The translations under genes and the position numbers were made by a program. The notes under the pieces are model-generated. The model made no database searches, had not been told where the DNA came from, and saw nothing but the letters and a program-made list of their open reading frames with translations. This document shows, in pieces, positions 59,901 through 61,740 of a stretch of 61,740 nucleotides of DNA. Within the stretch, counting starts at the first letter, position 1, and the number at the start of each line of letters is the position of its first letter. Source of the stretch: an uncultured Lachnospiraceae bacterium (lineage in GTDB: Bacteria; Bacillota; Clostridia; Lachnospirales; Lachnospiraceae); contig CAKRGM010000012.1 of NCBI GenBank assembly GCA_934330725.1, positions 1-61,740 of the forward strand, given 5' to 3'.

Positions 59901-61480
59901 ATCATGAAAAATATGCATTGCAGAAAACATTTACAATGAAATGTTTAATAGGTATATATGATGATCCTGATAACCAGAGACAGGATGTGGCAACACTTGA
60001 TATAGCAACGCAGAATACTGTAATAATAGGGGCATCACAATATGGAAAGACTAATCTGGTAGAAGTGTTGATACGTAATCTGACAGGAACATATTCTCCG
60101 GATGATATTAATATATACATTATTGATTTTGGATCAATGGTATTAAAAAATTTTGAAAAATTAAATCATGTTGGAGGAGTTGTGTGCCCTTCAGATGATG
60201 AAAAACTTAAAAATTTATTTAAATATTTAACAGATCAGGTAGAATACAGGCGAAAGAAAATGCTCGATGCAGGAGTAAGTTCTTTCTTATCGTATAAAGA
60301 AGCCGGGTATAGGGATATGCCACACATACTTGTGATTATAGATAATTTCACAGGATTAAGAGAACTGTTTTTGCAGGACGATGATGTATTGCTTACTTTA
60401 TGCAGAGAAGGAATATCAGTTGGGATTACATTTGTAATTACCAATTCTTTGGTAAATGGTATTAATTATAAGTATTTGTCAAATATTGCTGGAAGAGTAG
60501 CACTGTTTTGTAATGAGCATGGGGAATATAGTTCTTTGTTTGCAGGCAATAAAATATATCCAGATGATACACCAGGCAGAGGTATTGTTGAAGTTGACAA
60601 AACTCTTTACGAGTGCCAGACATTTCTTGCGTTTGATGGTGAAAGAGAAATAGATAGAGTAAAAAATATGCATGAATTCATAGAACGTATAAATAATATT
60701 TATCCAGGAATGAGTGCAGTTCCTATTCCGGAAATTCCTGACATGCTGATGGAAGATTATATATTTAGTAATTTTAAAACAATAAATTCATCAGAGGACA
60801 AATTTATTGTAGGATTAGATTATGAAACTATAGCTCCTTGTATAATTGATATTGTAAAAAATAATTTGATTGCGGTTACTGGGCGTGAAGAATCTGGAAA
60901 AGCCAATTTTATTAAATATTTTATGCACTATTTTCTTAATAAAGGCAATGACACGGAGATTTATGTATTTGACAATTATAAAAAGAAGCTTAGAATGCCA
61001 GATGCGAAAAATGTATATTATTATATGGGTACAAATGCAATAAAACAGGTATTTACAGAACTTGGAGCAAGTCTTGATGAGCGTTATGATGATCTTGTTA
61101 ATGATGTTTCAGTAGATAAATCATGGAGAGTAATAGTTATAAATAATGCAGATGTAATTAATGCAGTAAGTGCTGATAAAGAAGCTTTGCAGATATTTAA
61201 AAATGCAATAGGAAAATATAAGATGCTAAATGTTTTCTTTATATTTGGAGATGTCCCTAATGTTCCTATTCCGTATGGAACTCCGGAAGTATATAGATGT
61301 ATAAGGGATGAAAAAAATATTGTATTTTTTGATGATCTTGAAAACTGTAAAATTGTCGATGTTGCAATAAGTGATATCCGAAATAATAAAAAGAGAATAA
61401 CTATAGGAGATGGATATTATATAGTAAAAAATGAATGTCATAAAGTAAAGACACCACTGGCATTAAATGATAAAAAATAG
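56969..61480 (+). CDS. essC: EssC, FtsK/SpoIIIE-type motor of type VII secretion
   Basis: 1503 residues. Two FHA-like N-terminal domains (about 1-95, 105-200), two membrane helices (about 262-309: MPTLGMFALIVILRAVL and YIIFSICSMGLGVV), then three P-loop domains. Domain 1 has GTTGSGKS (692-699) with Walker B VIIVDEFAEL near 800 and VIIDFKGGGM. Domain 2 has GASQYGKT (1021-1028) with a YIIDFGS strand. Domain 3 has GREESGKA (1305-1312), in which Ala replaces the usual Ser/Thr, so its ATP site looks degenerate. It is the energy source and substrate receptor for WXG100 proteins. A WXG100 gene follows at 61632. Confidence 0.95.
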   Translation: MEYQYKIIVNNVSVYKEFELNSDVKNIRMGTLSTCELRLNKDNFFGEVEIEFEKKEDGWHADCSNDIYFNVGDMRKLMSISIKHGDIISVHYAAGEDKAFELRFMIDFEAKVPDYNWYIQTDEIRPIVINACDNADLKITGPFGVGEQVILTPDGENLVINNIRTQYGINLNGAKVYNGTIMHENDFLSIANYSFYYSGRRLFFDNDGISGGMHIKQLMNESTFKYPLFIRNSRVKEEVDTEKIQILEPSKKPEKPELNIVTSLMPTLGMFALIVILRAVLNFSGGMYIIFSICSMGLGVVTSILSIVKGQSKYRKECRKRYSEYNRYIHKKREEIACAREMELNCLKDTYYSINQDLLHINKFDSTLFDRIPGDDDFLDVYLGTGRVKALKEIDYKKKEMLEDSDDLATIPIDIAKRFEYVEGAPIVMKLKDANAVGIVAPPQQQYQMFKNIVTDIVSRQYYGDVRLYAILNEDTSKYEWLKLLPHIQNPSGVRNIICNNESKNNIYEYLYKELSYRMESKTPCAGYNVILVVNEYGIKSHPISKFIEKAAELNTVFIFFEEKEELLPLYCSRIARIEDSGNGYLYQCANKAVKNRFVYESIDDSQIWAAARKLSPVYCEEISLESSLRKSISLYELIGIYSAEDLNISERWKKSKVYDSMAVPLGVNAKNDIVSLDLHEKFHGPHGLVAGTTGSGKSEILQTYILGAATLFHPYEVGFVIIDFKGGGMVNQFKNLPHLIGAITNIDGKEIDRSLKSIKAELLKRQNLFAQVEVNHIDKYIKLYKEGKVTTALPHLVIIVDEFAELKAEQPEFMKELISAARIGRSLGVHLILATQKPSGQVNEQIWSNSKFKLCLKVQTQEDSNEVLRSPLAAEIREPGRAYLQVGNNEIFELFQSGFSGAPAQSDDNNIKEFEISSINFCGKRKIIFKQEAQKKKSNITQLEAVVDYISRYCRDNNIKALPHICLPALEHKIFFNHEKYALQKTFTMKCLIGIYDDPDNQRQDVATLDIATQNTVIIGASQYGKTNLVEVLIRNLTGTYSPDDINIYIIDFGSMVLKNFEKLNHVGGVVCPSDDEKLKNLFKYLTDQVEYRRKKMLDAGVSSFLSYKEAGYRDMPHILVIIDNFTGLRELFLQDDDVLLTLCREGISVGITFVITNSLVNGINYKYLSNIAGRVALFCNEHGEYSSLFAGNKIYPDDTPGRGIVEVDKTLYECQTFLAFDGEREIDRVKNMHEFIERINNIYPGMSAVPIPEIPDMLMEDYIFSNFKTINSSEDKFIVGLDYETIAPCIIDIVKNNLIAVTGREESGKANFIKYFMHYFLNKGNDTEIYVFDNYKKKLRMPDAKNVYYYMGTNAIKQVFTELGASLDERYDDLVNDVSVDKSWRVIVINNADVINAVSADKEALQIFKNAIGKYKMLNVFFIFGDVPNVPIPYGTPEVYRCIRDEKNIVFFDDLENCKIVDVAISDIRNNKKRITIGDGYYIVKNECHKVKTPLALNDKK

Positions 61481-61556
61481 TATAAAAGTACTATATAAAT
61501 CATAGGAAAAATATGGTAATATATAAAATATCAGTTGAAAGATATACATGAAAGCA

Positions 61557-61580
61557 AGTTAAAATTCATTTTTAACTTTT
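61557..61580 (+). other. Small hairpin between essC and the WXG100 gene
   Basis: AGTTAAAA pairs with TTTTTAACT around TTCA, followed by TTTAG. It may lower read-through so that the substrate gene is expressed from its own promoter. The U-tract is short. Confidence 0.4.
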
Positions 61581-61631
61581 AGTTATGGTATCAAATAATT
61601 GATAGAATATCAGATTGCAGGAGGAAAAAAT

Positions 61632-61740
61632 ATGGCATCGGGACAAATAAGAATGACACCGGACACAATGAGAGCAAGAGCAGGAGAATACAGAACAGAA
61701 TCTTCTAATCTTGAAGGAGTTATAAGAAAGATGGATTCAT
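61632..61740 (+). CDS. WXG100/ESAT-6-like secreted protein (5' part only)
   Basis: 36 codons are visible before the window ends. ATG 61632 follows AGGAGG by eight bases. The N-terminus reads MASGQIRMTPDTMRARAGEY then RTESSNLEGVIRKMDS, which is the first helix of WXG100 proteins ('I.vtPe.lr..A.ey......v..vi..md'). The WXG turn would lie just past the edge. It would be a substrate or structural partner of EssC. Confidence 0.85.
   Translation, partial: MASGQIRMTPDTMRARAGEYRTESSNLEGVIRKMDS

Overview
This AT-rich window reads as a chromosomal segment of a Gram-positive anaerobe of the family Lachnospiraceae (Lachnospira/[Eubacterium] eligens or Roseburia-like; the genus is a guess). Support comes from strong GGAGG ribosome binding sites, clostridial families (DUF4317, DUF4392, BspA-type repeats, AgrBD, PstSCAB-PhoU-PhoPR with a PhoP-box array, an FMN riboswitch before ribDEBAH) and two sigma-D (flagellar) type promoters. 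There are no rRNA or tRNA genes, insertion sequences, CRISPR arrays or phage genes.

Layout. 1-2230: agrB, a short agrD missed by size filters, and a detached fragment of a nonribosomal peptide synthetase (end of an adenylation domain with an inserted methyltransferase). 2500-6300: aminotransferase, decayed ketopantoate reductase, pdxST. 6300-9400: secreted BspA/DUF6273/DUF4214 protein under a cre-like site, and a lone carrier protein. 9400-15700: diguanylate cyclase, Dus, small proteins of unknown role, an ECF S-component, and an HPr-like protein without the catalytic His. 16100-23100: DUF4317, pepT, pfk-ppk1, uppP. 23200-31200: alanine symporter with divergent Lrp regulator, then a D-amino-acid/5-oxoproline operon. 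31200-37900: Pho regulon with a circularly permuted PstS. 38170-39030: hemerythrin fused to a degenerate HIT domain. 39100-43080: FMN riboswitch and ribDEBAH. 43100-47700: MarR regulator plus heterodimeric ABC exporter, preceded by a 15-bp tandem repeat array. 47700-53870: small protein, two glycosyltransferases, sigma-D-promoted protein, HAD, LysR, DUF6512. 54000-end: the start of a type VIIb (WXG100/Ess) secretion locus that continues past the right edge.

How the genes work together. The clearest pathway is at 25635-31179: a class IV (D-amino acid) aminotransferase, two adjacent genes matching the two halves of the eukaryotic D-glutamate cyclase DGLUCY (DUF4392 and DUF1445), and 5-oxoprolinase PxpABC. 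Together they suggest D-Ala/D-Glu to 5-oxoproline to glutamate. The secretion locus lacks a recognisable EssB in this window. Instead it has two tandem related proteins, one ending in an FHA domain, and a CpaE/TadZ-like ATPase before EsaB and EssC.

The most interesting items are the split D-glutamate cyclase operon, the circularly permuted PstS, the NRPS fragment beside agrBD, the hemerythrin-HIT fusion, the unusual type VII module, and a family of dispersed repeats that end in a ribosome binding site at gene starts. All family assignments come from reading the sequence; no database search was run.
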